Shown: positions 48,810 to 56,428, counted from the first letter of the stretch. The stretch is DNA of 64,000 nucleotides from Thalassolituus oleivorans MIL-1 (GCF_000355675.1 NC_020888.1:3021501-3085500), one strand, 5' to 3'. Made by a program: numbers and translations. Notes: generated from the sequence alone by a model not told the origin.

Positions 48810-49954
48810 TGCCAAGTGTTGATTTTAGCCGCACGGTATCCACCCCTGCGCATCACCATACCTTCGATAGCAGTGGTGTTTTTTATAAACGCCTACACAT
48901 AGATTTGATTCTATTCTTACTTATCATCGCGCTATGTGGCGTCGGTTTGCTGATACTGTACAGTGGCAGTGGTCAGGATATGGGGATGGTGAAACGCCAA
49001 GCACTGCACTTCAGTATTGGCATCGGTTTAATGCTATTTACCGCGCAGATACCTCCACGAGTCTACCAATTGTTAGCACCCTGGGCCTACGCTGCCGGTG
49101 TATTCGCATTAATCGGGGTACTGGTTATGGGGGTTGGTGCAAAGGGTGCACAACGTTGGTTGGAGCTGCCGGGACTGCCGCGCTTTCAACCATCCGAACT
49201 GGTCAAGCTGGCACTGCCCCTCACGGTTGCTTGGTTTATGGCGAAACGCCCTGTACCACCACGATTTATCGATTTATTTTCTGCCTTGATCATCGTCATG
49301 GTGCCAACGATTCTGATTTTACGACAGCCCGACTTAGGTACTTCGATTTTAATCAGCGCCTCAGGCCTGCTGGTGCTGTTTTTTGCCGGCATGTCGTGGA
49401 AATTAATTATTAGCATGATCACCTTGGTAGCAGCCAGCGCACCGGCGATGTGGTTTTTCGTTATGCATGATTACCAAAAACAACGCGTACTCACCTTCCT
49501 TAATCCAGAAAGCGATCCTCTTGGCACCGGTTGGAATATTATTCAATCGAAAACAGCCATTGGCTCTGGTGGTATACACGGCAAAGGCTATTTACTCGGA
49601 ACTCAGTCACAATTAGAGTTTTTACCCGAAAGCCATACCGACTTTATTATTGCCGTACTCGCAGAAGAATTAGGCCTTGTTGGCGTCATGCTCTTGCTCA
49701 CGCTCTACTTCCTAATCATTATGCGTTGCTTATATTTATCCACCCAGTGTGAAACCCTTTTCGGGCGTTTGCTGTCTGGTAGTATTGCCGTGACATTTTT
49801 CATTTACGTTTTTGTAAATATCGGCATGGTGAGCGGTATTTTACCGATCGTGGGTGTACCTCTGCCGTTAGTTAGTTATGGTGGCACCTCGGTAGTAAGC
49901 TTATTGCTCGCGTTTGGTCTCATTATGTCGATGTATACCCATCGCCAAGATTAA
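48809..49954 (+). CDS. rodA: Peptidoglycan glycosyltransferase RodA (SEDS family)
   Basis: 381 residues with about ten membrane helices. It polymerises lipid II as partner of MrdA. SEDS signatures include QPSELVKLALPL, then ILRQPDLGTSILI with the catalytic Asp region, PESHTDFIIAVLAEELGLVG and VGVPLPLVSYGG. It is coupled to mrdA; mltB starts 13 bases after its stop. Confidence 0.96.
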   Translation: MPSVDFSRTVSTPAHHHTFDSSGVFYKRLHIDLILFLLIIALCGVGLLILYSGSGQDMGMVKRQALHFSIGIGLMLFTAQIPPRVYQLLAPWAYAAGVFALIGVLVMGVGAKGAQRWLELPGLPRFQPSELVKLALPLTVAWFMAKRPVPPRFIDLFSALIIVMVPTILILRQPDLGTSILISASGLLVLFFAGMSWKLIISMITLVAASAPAMWFFVMHDYQKQRVLTFLNPESDPLGTGWNIIQSKTAIGSGGIHGKGYLLGTQSQLEFLPESHTDFIIAVLAEELGLVGVMLLLTLYFLIIMRCLYLSTQCETLFGRLLSGSIAVTFFIYVFVNIGMVSGILPIVGVPLPLVSYGGTSVVSLLLAFGLIMSMYTHRQD

Positions 49955-49967
49955 TAGGATGTATTTT

Positions 49968-50930
49968 ATGCGGATTCACCGAATTGCCCTTACATTGTCG
50001 CTATTAGGTTTGGCTAGCGCTGCAACCGCTGGCTATGACACTCATCCTCGTTTCGCCGAATTTGCAGCCGAGCTGCAAGCTGAATATAAAATTCCTGAAG
50101 CAGAAACACGTGCTTGGCTAAAAAATGCAGAAAAAATGCAGTCGGTTCTGGATGCCATTCAGCGTCCAGCAGAAAAAGTTTTAGAGTGGGATAAATATCA
50201 AGATATTTTCTTAACCAAAAAACGTATTGAATCTGGCAAGGTATTTATGGAAACCCATAAAGCATTGTTAGAAAAAGCAGAAAAAGAATACGGCGTTCCG
50301 AAAGAAATCATCACTGCAATTATCGGTGTTGAAACATTTTACGGTACAAGACAAGGTACTTATCGAGTACTCGATTCGCTATCGACACTTGCCTTCGACT
50401 ATCCTGACCGCCCTCTTTTTTGGCGCGAACTTAAAGCCTTCTTTGCACTGTCGGAAAAAGAAAAGCTCGATCCTGAGGCAATCAAAGGATCCTACGCTGG
50501 CGCCATGGGTTACGGGCAGTTCATTCCCACTAGCTATTTAGAATATGCCGTCGATGGCGACAATGACGGTAAGCGCGACTTATGGGCAAACCCTGCCGAC
50601 GCTATATTCAGCGTAGCTAACTATTTTAGTCGTCATGGTTGGATCAGTGGCGAACCCGTAACACAACGAGTGACCGTTACCGGTGCGGCTTACGAACCCA
50701 TTGTGAATGCTACGCGCAAACCAGAAATGACCGTCGGCGATATCAGGGCATTAGGCGTCACCCCGTCGATTAAAATCGCTGATGACAAACCAGCAACTTT
50801 AGTACATCTACTTGGAAAAGAAGGTCCAGAATACTGGCTTGGTGAATTCAACTTTTACGTTATTACGCGTTACAACCACAGCCGCATGTACGCCATGGCC
50901 GTTTATCAATTAAGTGAGAACTTTAAGTGA
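49968..50930 (+). CDS. mltB: Lytic murein transglycosylase B
   Basis: 320 residues from ATG 49968 (AGGA 8 bases upstream). A signal peptide ending SAATA is followed by the family 103 lytic transglycosylase domain. The catalytic Glu122 lies in IIGVETFYGTRQGTYRVLDS, and GSYAGAMGYGQFIPTSYLEY is the other signature. The cut is not at a lipobox, so it is a soluble or Slt-type periplasmic form like P. aeruginosa SltB1, which has the same gene neighbours. It overlaps rlpA by GTGA. Confidence 0.94.
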   Translation: MRIHRIALTLSLLGLASAATAGYDTHPRFAEFAAELQAEYKIPEAETRAWLKNAEKMQSVLDAIQRPAEKVLEWDKYQDIFLTKKRIESGKVFMETHKALLEKAEKEYGVPKEIITAIIGVETFYGTRQGTYRVLDSLSTLAFDYPDRPLFWRELKAFFALSEKEKLDPEAIKGSYAGAMGYGQFIPTSYLEYAVDGDNDGKRDLWANPADAIFSVANYFSRHGWISGEPVTQRVTVTGAAYEPIVNATRKPEMTVGDIRALGVTPSIKIADDKPATLVHLLGKEGPEYWLGEFNFYVITRYNHSRMYAMAVYQLSENFK

Positions 50931-51697
50931 TACGACTGCTCATACTCTTGTGTGCGGTGAGTTACTTAAGCGGTTGTGCGACTTCGCGCTATCAGCATAA
51001 GGATGATTTTACCCCTCAACCGATTACTGATATTGAAGCACTACCAGAACCAATACCGGTTGCCGAGCCACGCAGTACTATGGGTAACCCAGCCAAATAC
51101 AAAGTGCGTGGTAAAGAATACAGCGTGATGGCGGATGCCACCAATTACCAGCATAGCGGTATCGCTTCGTGGTATGGCATGAAATTCCATGGACATCGAA
51201 CCTCAAATGGCGAGATTTTCGATGTCTATAAGTTTTCTGCCGCCCATAAAACTTTACCGCTTCCCTGTTATGTAAAAGTAACCCGCGAAGATAATGGTAA
51301 ATCAGTTGTTGTGCGCGTGAACGACCGTGGTCCTTTTCATGAGGATCGTATTATCGACTTATCTTATGCCGCCGCCGTTAAACTCGGTATGCACAAACAA
51401 GGCACGGCAAAGGTGCGTATTGAAGTCGTGCAAGCGCCACTCAATGGCAGCGTGCGCTGGATACAAGTTAGCGCGTTAAGCGATGCCAAGGCGGCTGAAA
51501 AGCAACGTCAAGAATTAGAGAATCTAGTCGATAAACGCTGGCCCGTGACCGTTACCTCAAGAGAAAGCGGTAATCGTTTGGTGCATCGCGTACGTATTGG
51601 TCCAGTTACTGAAGGTGAAGATTTAAACAAGGTATTGGATGCGTTAAAGACGGCGAATATCCGAAGCCCACTGCTGTTGGCTCGCCATCAACTTTAA
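50927..51697 (+). CDS. rlpA: Rare lipoprotein A, septal lytic transglycosylase
   Basis: 256 residues starting with GTG. Lipobox LSGC lipidates Cys17. A double-psi beta-barrel follows (GIASWYGMKFHGHRTSNGEI, then the RVNDRGPFHEDRIIDLSYAA segment with the catalytic Asp), and a C-terminal SPOR domain (about 178-256, RWIQVSALSDAKAAEKQRQE) binds denuded glycan at the septum. It ends the proA-rlpA run. In P. aeruginosa RlpA cleaves glycan lacking stem peptides. Confidence 0.95.
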   Translation: MIRLLILLCAVSYLSGCATSRYQHKDDFTPQPITDIEALPEPIPVAEPRSTMGNPAKYKVRGKEYSVMADATNYQHSGIASWYGMKFHGHRTSNGEIFDVYKFSAAHKTLPLPCYVKVTREDNGKSVVVRVNDRGPFHEDRIIDLSYAAAVKLGMHKQGTAKVRIEVVQAPLNGSVRWIQVSALSDAKAAEKQRQELENLVDKRWPVTVTSRESGNRLVHRVRIGPVTEGEDLNKVLDALKTANIRSPLLLARHQL

Positions 51698-51712
51698 AGA
51701 CAGAGTGCAAAT

Positions 51713-51743
51713 GAAAAAGGGCCAACGTCAGAACGACTGGCCC
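51713..51743 (-). terminator. Terminator of the leftward CcoM-like gene
   Basis: On the minus strand GGGCCA-GTC...GAC(G)-TTGGCCC is followed at once by TTTTTCATTT, 50 bases after the stop of the small leftward gene. The plus strand lacks a T-run, so the terminator serves leftward transcription. Confidence 0.65.
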
Positions 51744-51791
51744 AAATATAAGATCTTTAAAGATACTGCTCTTAGCTTTAGTTACAGACGA

Positions 51792-51911
51792 TTACTCGCC
51801 GGTACCATGCTTCGAAATATCTTTCTTGATGGCCATGTAAAAGCCAACAAAAAATAGACACGTTAAACCAACAATTGCCAACCCAGCAAATACGACTTCA
51901 TCCATAAACAT
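51792..51911 (-). CDS. CcoM-like small subunit of cbb3-type cytochrome oxidase
   Basis: 39 residues: MFMDEVVFAGLAIVGLTCLF, then FVGFYMAIKKDISKHGTGE. A short periplasmic start, one membrane helix and a basic tail. This strongly resembles CcoM, the accessory single-span subunit of Pseudomonas cbb3 oxidase, whose N-terminus I recall as MFxDNVVxAGVVTVGL. GAGGTG lies six bases before this ATG; a second ATG two codons earlier is less well placed. Two FNR/ANR boxes lie upstream and a terminator downstream, giving a complete transcription unit of about 245 bases. The oxidase genes themselves are not in the window. The match is from memory, so the family call needs a profile search. Confidence 0.75.
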   Translation of the reverse strand: MFMDEVVFAGLAIVGLTCLFFVGFYMAIKKDISKHGTGE

Positions 51912-51962
51912 AGTCATCACCTCACTCTGAACTTCAACGACGTTGGTCGTCTTTATGTTCAT

Positions 51963-51968
51963 ACTTTA
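51963..51968 (-). promoter_or_regulatory. -10 element of the CcoM-like gene
   Basis: TAAAGT on the minus strand would give a start near 51956. The centre of the nearer FNR box is then about 41 bases upstream, the spacing of a class II FNR-activated promoter. Confidence 0.5.
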
Positions 51969-51989
51969 GCAAGTCCGACTATGCTTCTA

Positions 51990-52003
51990 TTGATCTATAT
52001 CAA
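51990..52003 (-). promoter_or_regulatory. Perfect FNR/ANR box (proximal)
   Basis: TTGAT-ATAG-ATCAA matches the FNR/ANR consensus TTGATnnnnATCAA at all ten defined positions and is centred about 41 bases before the predicted start of the CcoM-like transcript. It indicates activation at low oxygen. Confidence 0.85.
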
Positions 52004-52040
52004 AGGCCGCCTGAACGAAGAAGGACGACAGGTAGCTCAA

Positions 52041-52054
52041 TTGATGCAAATCAA
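52041..52054 (-). promoter_or_regulatory. Perfect FNR/ANR box (distal)
   Basis: TTGAT-GCAA-ATCAA (read on the plus strand) is a second full consensus match, 51 bases centre to centre from the first. An upstream second site may strengthen activation or repress at high regulator levels. Confidence 0.8.
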
Positions 52055-52155
52055 TTTTTACAACAATACAAACCTAAGCTCGTAGTTAGTAAATAGTGAA
52101 GACTATGCGCCAATACAGGACATCGACAGCATCAGATGCCAAGTATGTAGGCAGG

Positions 52156-52455
52156 TCAGGCACTGACGACCTGACCGCGATAAATACGCTGAGATTTCTG
52201 CGTGCGCTCAACATCATCAAGCAAACGCTGACTACCTCGATAAACACGCACCGATGGTATATGTTCCGGCGGCTCTTGGGTCGGTAAAAAGTCCTCAACT
52301 AAGCGTAAAAGCTCAATACTGACGCCACTTCGCACTAATTCGCGTAAATCATGCTCAAGAGAGACGGAATCGAAGTGAATGTCGCAACCTTGCTCATCTT
52401 TGGCAAGGCGCTTAATTTGCCGTAACAACGCAATACTATGGCGATTAAATTCCAC
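52156..52455 (-). CDS. Hypothetical protein, 99 residues
   Basis: Starts with GTG; GGAGG lies six bases upstream, which makes the start convincing. Charged and mostly helical: MEFNRHSIALLRQIKRLAKD, then SLEHDLRELVRSGVSIELLR and a C-terminal basic stretch. No membrane segment and no family recognised. It follows the glycosyltransferase gene by 43 bases on the same strand. A 7-base inverted repeat (GGTCAGG/CCTGACC at 52154-52176) spans its stop codon. Confidence 0.6.
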   Translation of the reverse strand: MEFNRHSIALLRQIKRLAKDEQGCDIHFDSVSLEHDLRELVRSGVSIELLRLVEDFLPTQEPPEHIPSVRVYRGSQRLLDDVERTQKSQRIYRGQVVSA

Positions 52456-52498
52456 AAGCAGCCTCCAAAAAGAAATTCTATTGGTGGCTGTGCAAGCC

Positions 52499-53659
52499 TC
52501 ATACCACAGACTGAAGTTCTACCTGAGGATATTCAGATTTACCCCGAATGACCACTTCCGCAAGTCCGGAAAAACGTTCAGCAACAGCCTGCCAGCTTGC
52601 ATCTTCGGCCTGGGCCCGAGCATCAATTCCCGCTAAGGTTAAATCCATAGCCAAAGCATCACCCAACGCTTGAATAAATCCAGCCTCGTCATTTTCTTCG
52701 GCTAAAAATCCATCAATTCCTTGGCGAACATGGGTAGCCGCTGCCGCCATATTATAAGCAACAACCGGTAATGCACTAGCCATCGCTTCTAGAGTCACTA
52801 AGCCAAAGGTTTCGGTCATGCTTGGAAATACAAAGAGATCAGCAGACGCGTAATATTCCGCTAGCTCTGTTCCCGTTTTTACACCTGCAAAAATGACTTC
52901 AGGATGTTTAAGTTGCATCTCCTGACGCATAGGACCATCACCGACCATGACTAAGCGAATATCGGGAAACTGCTGACGCGCCTGCTGCCATGCTTTTATT
53001 GCGAGCGGAATATTTTTTTCCGCAGCGATGCGACCGACATACAAAAGCACGCGTTCACCTGCCGTTACCCCCCAAGAATGGCGCAATGCTGGATTGCGAT
53101 ACTCCGGATGGAAATGTTGGCAATCAACTCCATGTGGGAGTAATTCGACGTTATTAAAATACTGCTGTTTTAACATTGTCTGCACTTCTGTAGTAGGAAC
53201 TAAAGTCATTAACGTACGATTGTGAAAGCGTCGCAGCCAAGCCAAGGTCGCATTGCGAATCCAACTTAAACCATAATAACTGCTGTATCGGTGAAAATTG
53301 GTATGAAAGGCACTGAGTACGGGAAGATCCCATTTTCTGGCGAGACTTAATGCCGAATTGCCGAGTGGCCCTTCGGTTGCGATATAAACCAAGTCTGGTT
53401 GAAATGCATTCCACGCTTTTCTCAACGTACGTGGCGCTGGCAAGCCTAGCTGCAAATCGGGGTACATCGGGATAGTAATACCGCGGCACCCTACCTCCTC
53501 ATGAACTGATGTATATTCTGACCGTGGACGAGTCCTAACGATCTGTACCAAAAAACGTTCAGGATCCAATGAAGAAATAAGATGCTGCAAAGAAATCGCA
53601 ACACCATTTACATCGGGAACATACGTTTCAGTCACAACACTAATACGGATCTGAGCCAT
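52499..53659 (-). CDS. GT4-family glycosyltransferase
   Basis: 386 residues, GT-B fold. The N-terminus RISVVTETYVPDVNGVAISL is typical of lipid-linked alpha-mannosyl or glucosyl transferases (MgtA/SqdX-like). The HTNFHRYSSYYG segment, HGVDCQHFHP and LYVGRIAAEKNI precede the E-x7-E motif in PSMTETFGLVTLEAMAS, then ALPVVAYN. The acceptor is unknown; a glycolipid is most likely. A 12-base imperfect hairpin ends 9 bases before its ATG, and no Shine-Dalgarno sequence is visible. Confidence 0.82.
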   Translation of the reverse strand: MAQIRISVVTETYVPDVNGVAISLQHLISSLDPERFLVQIVRTRPRSEYTSVHEEVGCRGITIPMYPDLQLGLPAPRTLRKAWNAFQPDLVYIATEGPLGNSALSLARKWDLPVLSAFHTNFHRYSSYYGLSWIRNATLAWLRRFHNRTLMTLVPTTEVQTMLKQQYFNNVELLPHGVDCQHFHPEYRNPALRHSWGVTAGERVLLYVGRIAAEKNIPLAIKAWQQARQQFPDIRLVMVGDGPMRQEMQLKHPEVIFAGVKTGTELAEYYASADLFVFPSMTETFGLVTLEAMASALPVVAYNMAAAATHVRQGIDGFLAEENDEAGFIQALGDALAMDLTLAGIDARAQAEDASWQAVAERFSGLAEVVIRGKSEYPQVELQSVV

Positions 53660-53668
53660 GATGATGCC

Positions 53669-53698
53669 GGCACTCTGATATAAAGGTATCAGTGTGCC
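53669..53698 (-). repeat. Hairpin just upstream of the glycosyltransferase start
   Basis: GGCAC-T-CTGATA / TATCAG-T-GTGCC, a 12-base stem with one mismatch and a 6-base loop, occupies the place where a ribosome site for the leftward glycosyltransferase gene would lie. It could be a terminator of the regulator gene before it or a translation control element. Confidence 0.5.
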
Positions 53699-53729
53699 AG
53701 TACACCTATGACAATTTTATGAATACCAC

Positions 53730-54428
53730 TTAGGCTTCAACTTCAGTCAGCTTCGACAACCGGTAGCGTAATTGGCGAGGGGTTAAACCTAAGACTTTTG
53801 CAGCCATAGTTTTATTGCCATTACACTTATCAATCGCCGCGTTAATATCTCCGAGTTCATCATCATGAACGCGTTGATATGGACGAGCATAAAGTGTCTT
53901 AAAATTAGGAACAACTTGGGTTGCTAGGATGTTAGCAATCTGAGCTCCAAGGAAGCTCGTGATACTTAAATCCAGTAACTCAGGATGATTACCGCGCAAA
54001 TCCATTACCATGACTGCCAGTACAGATTGACGCAACATTAAAGGCACTAACAAACAACGCACCGAGCCTGACAAGGTATCTAAGACCGGATCAAAGCGTT
54101 CAGGGCGTTCACTATTTTCATAGATCACCAACCATTCACGCGATTCAAACTGACGACACAGCGCATGCTGAACAGCAAAACTATAGATGCCGTTCGTTAC
54201 ACCGGTTGAGCAGTATTGGGCTTTAAATCGACTTGGTGAATCGGGTAATGCGATAGAAATATTATTCAGCCCCGTTAATTCAGTTGCTAACGATAGCAAC
54301 TGCTGAATACTTTCCTCGTCGTGATAACGACTTTCAAGGATGTGAGTCAAACTCGTTAACCAATCGAAAGAATGGGTCACGGGCACTAGGTTGTGACGGT
54401 AGTCTTGGATATCGGCAATTTTTAACAT
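53730..54428 (-). CDS. GAF-domain regulator with Fis-type helix-turn-helix, lacking AAA+ domain
   Basis: 232 residues: a GAF-like sensor domain (about 30-175; LEGR-type signatures absent, but the SLATELTGLNNISIALPDSP strand and SGSVRCLLVPLMLRQSVLAV core are visible) and a C-terminal Fis HTH (DINAAIDKCNGNKTMAAKVL followed by GLTPRQLRYRLSKL). The HTH resembles that of NifA/NorR-type activators, yet the sigma54-contacting AAA+ domain between GAF and HTH is missing. AGGAGGAG precedes the ATG. A partial FNR box lies upstream. The ligand and targets are unknown. Confidence 0.75.
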   Translation of the reverse strand: MLKIADIQDYRHNLVPVTHSFDWLTSLTHILESRYHDEESIQQLLSLATELTGLNNISIALPDSPSRFKAQYCSTGVTNGIYSFAVQHALCRQFESREWLVIYENSERPERFDPVLDTLSGSVRCLLVPLMLRQSVLAVMVMDLRGNHPELLDLSITSFLGAQIANILATQVVPNFKTLYARPYQRVHDDELGDINAAIDKCNGNKTMAAKVLGLTPRQLRYRLSKLTEVEA

Positions 54429-54505
54429 AAGCAGCTCCTCCTGATCTAATTTATATATGGCAAAACCCGTACCAGCTTTTTAAGGCTTGTTATCAAGTGC
54501 CAAAA

Positions 54506-54519
54506 TTGATCCGAATCGT
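54506..54519 (-). promoter_or_regulatory. Partial FNR/ANR box before the GAF-Fis regulator
   Basis: TTGAT-CCGA-ATCGT (plus strand) matches the FNR consensus at 8 of 10 positions. A CTTAAA -10 at about 54479-54484 (minus strand) would place the transcription start about 41 bases from the box centre. Confidence 0.4.
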
Positions 54520-54626
54520 CCTAAAAATGCTCAAAACGAACCAATAAATTGCTTAGCAATCAGACTAACCCACAGATAATTAAGTAATTTTTTCAGATTT
54601 GTGACAATTGCAATCGGAATATCTAA

Positions 54627-54654
54627 CCAGCGTCAGAGTCAAGACTGACGCTGG
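54627..54654 (-). terminator. Perfect hairpin downstream of the CBS-domain gene
   Basis: CCAGCGTCAG/CTGACGCTGG, a 10-base perfect stem with an 8-base loop, lies 80 bases after the leftward CBS gene. No T-run follows. It is a possible terminator or an RNA stabilising structure. Confidence 0.45.
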
Positions 54655-54731
54655 ATCGAAAGAAATGTGCGCCATAAGAAAGCAGCGGGAATTTTAGTAG
54701 AACCGAGATGGTGCACTTTGTAAGAAAACTT

Positions 54732-55166
54732 TTATGCAACACTCGGATCATTGTCAGGCAGGTATTCTTTTTTCAACCAGTGTGCAAATCCACGACAAGC
54801 ATCCTGAGCAGTCAAAATGCCTGCTAAGCGATCATGTCGCATGATCAGCACAGCGTCTAATCCTTCATCAGCCATCATATCCAATACAACATCTAAACGA
54901 ATATGCAAATCCACTTGCGGCACGGATCGCTGACACATGTCGCCAACCGTTAGCTCCTTGATATCTCGTGCAGAATGCCCGGGTTGGCGCGCCAGTTCGA
55001 TATCGGCAAGAGTCAACAACCCGACCACATCGTGGTGATTCAATACTGGGAGATGGTGGCATCGATGCTCTTTCATCAAATGCAATGCGTCATCCAAGCT
55101 AATTGCCTCTTCTACATGAACAGGAAAAGCAGTCATCATTTCAGTCACTGTAGGCATATGACGCAT
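54732..55166 (-). CDS. Tandem CBS-domain protein
   Basis: 144 residues made of two CBS motifs: TVTEMMTAFPVHVEEAISLD with LMKEHRCHHLPVLNHHDVVG, and VGDMCQRSVPQVDLHIRLDV with DGRLAGILTAQDAC-like ending. Stand-alone CBS pairs bind adenine nucleotides or NAD and act as energy or redox sensors. GGGAG stands before ATG 55166. It is 34 bases after the DUF4404 gene and probably co-transcribed. Confidence 0.85.
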   Translation of the reverse strand: MRHMPTVTEMMTAFPVHVEEAISLDDALHLMKEHRCHHLPVLNHHDVVGLLTLADIELARQPGHSARDIKELTVGDMCQRSVPQVDLHIRLDVVLDMMADEGLDAVLIMRHDRLAGILTAQDACRGFAHWLKKEYLPDNDPSVA

Positions 55167-55200
55167 ACAAATATCTCCCAGTGTTGCAAATTACTTAAAG

Positions 55201-55452
55201 TTAAACACCGATACGACCAAGAACATTAACGATTTCATGCAAAATACCCGATAACGTCGGATGTTCTTGTTCAAATTCCACTGCTTGCTGCTGAATGCGG
55301 TCGCTAAGATCAGCGCTGTCTTTGTCACCGAGAGATTCAATATCCACAGCAATCTGCTCCAGCAGGCCTAATGTGTCTGGATCCAGTGCTGGCGACTGCT
55401 GAAGTTGCTGGTGAAGTTGTTGTAACTGCTGCTTTAGCGGGTTATCGGTCAT
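55201..55452 (-). CDS. DUF4404 family protein
   Basis: 83 residues: a Gln-rich helical start (PLKQQLQQLHQQLQQSPALD), then HPTLSGILHEIVNVLGRIGV at the C-terminus, which is the DUF4404 hallmark. The family is found in Pseudomonas-like bacteria with unknown function. AGGAGA lies before the ATG. It heads a likely two-gene operon with the CBS protein. Confidence 0.82.
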   Translation of the reverse strand: MTDNPLKQQLQQLHQQLQQSPALDPDTLGLLEQIAVDIESLGDKDSADLSDRIQQQAVEFEQEHPTLSGILHEIVNVLGRIGV

Positions 55453-55514
55453 GGCACTCTCCTAATTTTTTACAAATACCGACTATGAGTCTAACCCTAG
55501 CCAATAGGATTACC

Positions 55515-55528
55515 ATAATCTGAATCAA
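55515..55528 (-). promoter_or_regulatory. Partial FNR/ANR box before the DUF4404-CBS pair
   Basis: TTGAT-TCAG-ATTAT on the minus strand matches the FNR consensus at 8 of 10 positions. A CATAGT -10 at about 55483-55488 would put it 40-46 bases from the start of transcription. Confidence 0.4.
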
Positions 55529-55545
55529 GCAACAGGAGGATTTAA

Positions 55546-56061
55546 TTAGTAGAGGGCATGAAAGTAGAAAGGCATTTTACACATATCGGCCATCGCCTTT
55601 AGGGAACGACGATTGGCATTGTCACCCACATACAGCATTGGCACTGACGCTAAATGTAGATATTTAAGCTCTGGCAGAATATTACGAAATGCATGCAAGA
55701 TCATGCTGTGACTGGTAGAAACCGGCACCCAAATATGATCTGTCATAGAAAGTCCCTCAAGCAATTCGAGCAAGCGCTCACTATTTACCTGCAACGACTC
55801 TTTGGGATTGGCATAAAACAAATGCACCACACGGTCACTCCCCAATCCTTGCTTATCAATAAGATGCCAAGTGATCGGCAGCGCATCACTGATCAGTTCT
55901 TGCAATTGAGGGGTATACCCAACTAGCCCTGCAGTAGCAGAATGATTCGGTAAATTCGCTAAGTAGACGCGTGAATCTGGGCGTTCCGTTAATGAGGAAG
56001 GAATTCTATGGCCTCCCCCTCTACGAGGAGTCTGCACTTCTTTAACAGCAATTGTACTCAT
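55546..56061 (-). CDS. Hypothetical protein, 171 residues
   Basis: No family recognised. The N-terminal 30 residues are basic and probably disordered (PRRGGGHRIPSSLTERPDSR). The rest looks like an alpha/beta domain with alternating hydrophobic strands (HLFYANPKESLQVNSERLLE, HIWVPVSTSHSMI, the LASVPMLYVGDNANRRSLK stretch). AAGGAG lies five bases before the ATG. It precedes the DUF4404-CBS pair by 93 bases on the same strand. A remote universal-stress-like fold is possible but not shown. Confidence 0.55.
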   Translation of the reverse strand: MSTIAVKEVQTPRRGGGHRIPSSLTERPDSRVYLANLPNHSATAGLVGYTPQLQELISDALPITWHLIDKQGLGSDRVVHLFYANPKESLQVNSERLLELLEGLSMTDHIWVPVSTSHSMILHAFRNILPELKYLHLASVPMLYVGDNANRRSLKAMADMCKMPFYFHALY

Positions 56062-56227
56062 CCATGCTCCTTGCTCACGTCGGCTGACACACTGTTGAAG
56101 GTATAGTCAACGTAAAGACCATTTGCCAGAATCCATGGCGCAATAGAAGCAACTTTCAGGAAAAAGCATTAACAATACTTATTACCACCTGAAAATATGT
56201 CGTTTTTAGCCTGAGCGTATAGTCGAG

Positions 56228-56428
56228 CTAGATATCTAATACGGCCGTCAATACAACCTTAATAACGTAACCAAGAACGCCAACGCCTAGGCCTAAAAAT
56301 AGAATAAAAAGCCCAAATTTTCCTGCCTTAGCACGCTTTCCAAGATCGTAAATAATGAAAAACATAAGACCTATCAAACCGGTAATTCCGACAATCATAG
56401 TGATTTGTTCTACGGCGGCTGCATTCAT
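56228..56428 (-). CDS. DUF2788 family small membrane protein
   Basis: 66 residues from ATG 56428: MNAAAVEQITMIVGITGLIG, then LMFFIIYDLGKRAKAGKFGL and FILFLGLGVGVLGYVIK. Two membrane helices flank the basic GKRAKAGKFG loop, which is the DUF2788 pattern. Function unknown. The frame continues to a TTG at 56470, but the family starts at the chosen Met. Confidence 0.8.
   Translation of the reverse strand: MNAAAVEQITMIVGITGLIGLMFFIIYDLGKRAKAGKFGLFILFLGLGVGVLGYVIKVVLTAVLDI

Larger units (their letters stand above)
54429..54731. other. 303-base gap upstream of the GAF-Fis regulator
   Basis: Contains the regulator's leader with a strong ribosome site (AGGAGGAG), a partial FNR box at 54506-54519 and a perfect 10-base hairpin at 54627-54654. 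No coding frame of note. Confidence 0.6.

Noticed and set aside
52096-52287. 63-codon plus-strand frame near the FNR boxes
   Set aside because: Antisense to the GTG-started 99-residue gene that has a strong ribosome site; no recognisable features.
56098-56120. TTGA...TCAA pair before the 171-residue gene as an FNR box
   Set aside because: The half-sites are 8 bases apart, not the 6 that the FNR consensus allows between TTGA and TCAA.
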